A stretch of 64,000 nt of DNA, from contig CAYZED010000004.1 in NCBI GenBank assembly GCA_964477445.1, positions 98,876-162,875 on the forward strand, given 5' to 3'. The translations under genes were made by a program, and so were the position numbers. Source of the DNA: CAYZED01 sp964477445. Lineage in GTDB: Bacteria; Bacillota; Clostridia; Lutisporales; Lutisporaceae. Under the pieces are notes generated by a model. That model had not been told where the DNA came from. It saw only the letters and a program-made list of their open reading frames with translations, and did not search any database. Below, one piece after another: positions 63,474 to 64,000 of this stretch (position 1 is the first letter of the stretch; every line of letters begins with the position of its first letter).

Positions 63474-63890
63474 AATTAAAAGTAACTACATTGAGATAAA
63501 CGAAAAAGAGTTGCTAATATCAAATTAGCAACTTGTAAATAACTGCTCAGCTGCGTTACTTTTAATACTAACAAATTCTAAGGAAATTAAAAGTAACTAT
63601 ACTGAGATAAACGAAAAAGACATCTCGTTAGCTCGCGAAGGCAGTATGTTTTTACCAATTAATTCTTAAAAACATATGAGATGAGCGAGCGATTTTCGCT
63701 ATTTACCTTAAAGCGAAAAAACTACATTAAAATAACTGCTCAGCTGCGTTACTTTTAATACTAACAAATTCTTAGGAAATTAAAAGTAACTATACTGAGA
63801 TAAACGAAAAAGACATCTATCTCTAGATGTTCGAGTTGCTCAGCCCACAACTTTTAAATTTGAATGTGCTTTTAGGATATTAAAAGTTGT
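63472..63890. repeat. Array of nested hairpin repeats between lysR and the 5S rRNA gene
   Basis: Three direct copies at 63472-63582, 63583-63775 and 63776-63875, and a divergent fourth from 63876. Each starts GAAATTAAAAGTAACTAYAC then GAGATAAACGAAAAAG. Copies 1 and 2 end with GCTCAGCTGCGTTACTTTTA and TACTAACAAATTCT. The ends are inverted (ATTAAAAGTAAC / GTTACTTTTAAT). The inside differs: AGTTGCTAAT/ATTAGCAACT in copy 1, TATGTTTTTA/TAAAAACATA in copy 2, ACATCT/AGATGT in copy 3. No protein is encoded. Confidence 0.85.
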
Positions 63891-63902
63891 TACACTGAGT
63901 TG

Positions 63903-63944
63903 AATAAAAAAGCGTTGCCAATATAATATTAGCAACGCTTTTTT
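63903..63944 (-). terminator. Terminator of the rRNA operon
   Basis: AGCGTTGC/GCAACGCT with an AT-rich extended stem (63911-63939), with A/T-runs on both sides. On the minus strand it lies a few bases after the 5S 3' end. Confidence 0.9.
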
Positions 63945-63952
63945 ATTCTTTT

Positions 63953-64000
63953 ACCCAGCAACGTCTTACTCTCCCAGGACCCTGCGGTCCAAGTACCATC
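63953..64000 (-). rRNA. rrf: 5S rRNA, 3' end only
   Basis: The minus strand reads GATGGTACTTGGACCGCAGG then GGGAGAGTAAGACGTTGC to the 3' end, the conserved 3' half of bacterial 5S rRNA. The 5' part and the rest of the rRNA operon lie past the right edge. Confidence 0.92.

Noticed and set aside
63472..63890. CRISPR or integron cassette array
   Set aside because: Units are unequal nested hairpins, no integrase or cas gene is present, and the variable parts are themselves palindromes.

Overview
This 64 kb window is AT-rich, with A/T-rich third codon positions, TTG/GTG starts backed by strong GGAGG ribosome binding sites, T-box controlled tRNA synthetase genes and an [FeFe] hydrogenase operon. 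These point to a strictly anaerobic, motile, low-GC Gram-positive bacterium of the class Clostridia. I cannot name the species from the sequence. Three runs of exactly 10 N (3207-3216, 34603-34612, 42076-42085) are contig joins in a draft assembly, and each falls inside a gene.

Layout. Positions 1-2327 carry a 3'-5' exonuclease fragment, a small TM1266-type hydrogenase-system regulator, radC and a ComER/ProC-like reductase. Positions 2327-10396 hold a two-component region. It has a membrane protein with a degenerate chemoreceptor-like domain, a histidine kinase, a REC-DUF3369-HD-GYP response regulator, a decayed paralogue of that kinase/regulator pair, and a second PAS kinase. Positions 10394-13986 encode a three-subunit NAD(P)-linked [FeFe] hydrogenase. 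Positions 14161-19554 hold an M3 oligopeptidase, a TelA-like protein, a PLP aminotransferase and a lipid kinase. Positions 19646-23543 form a defence or toxin-antitoxin-like island: XRE-Fic, HigB-HigA/ImmA, a broken DUF4332 gene and a lipoprotein. Positions 23708-24344 contain MITE-like hairpin repeats and two tRNA-Ser genes.

Positions 24485-31282 contain serS and proS, each with a promoter and T-box leader. Between them lies a three-gene operon for a MACPF (perforin-like) lipoprotein, a PrsW-type membrane protease and a multi-pass membrane protein. I consider this operon the most likely undescribed system in the window. Positions 31294-44991 are a chemosensory block: REC protein, hybrid kinase, poly-HAMP chemoreceptor, CheW, CheA, CheY and a TetR regulator, then a TPR protein, a DJ-1 protein, RNase HI, CheB and CheR. 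A UPF0182 membrane protein and a DNA glycosylase follow.

Positions 48889-60040 look like a sulfur-activation and sulfonation region. It contains a membrane-anchored arylsulfate sulfotransferase, a PAPS-type sulfotransferase, a CoA-dependent acyltransferase-like protein and a lipoprotein. Next come an Rrf2 regulator, an SsuABC-type transporter and CysD/CysN-CysC, which would make PAPS. No PAPS/APS reductase is seen here, so the PAPS may feed sulfonation rather than cysteine synthesis. The window closes with an EamA exporter, a 2-keto-4-pentenoate hydratase-like enzyme, a LysR regulator, an array of nested hairpins, and the 3' end of a 5S rRNA gene with its terminator. Nearly all genes lie on the minus strand.
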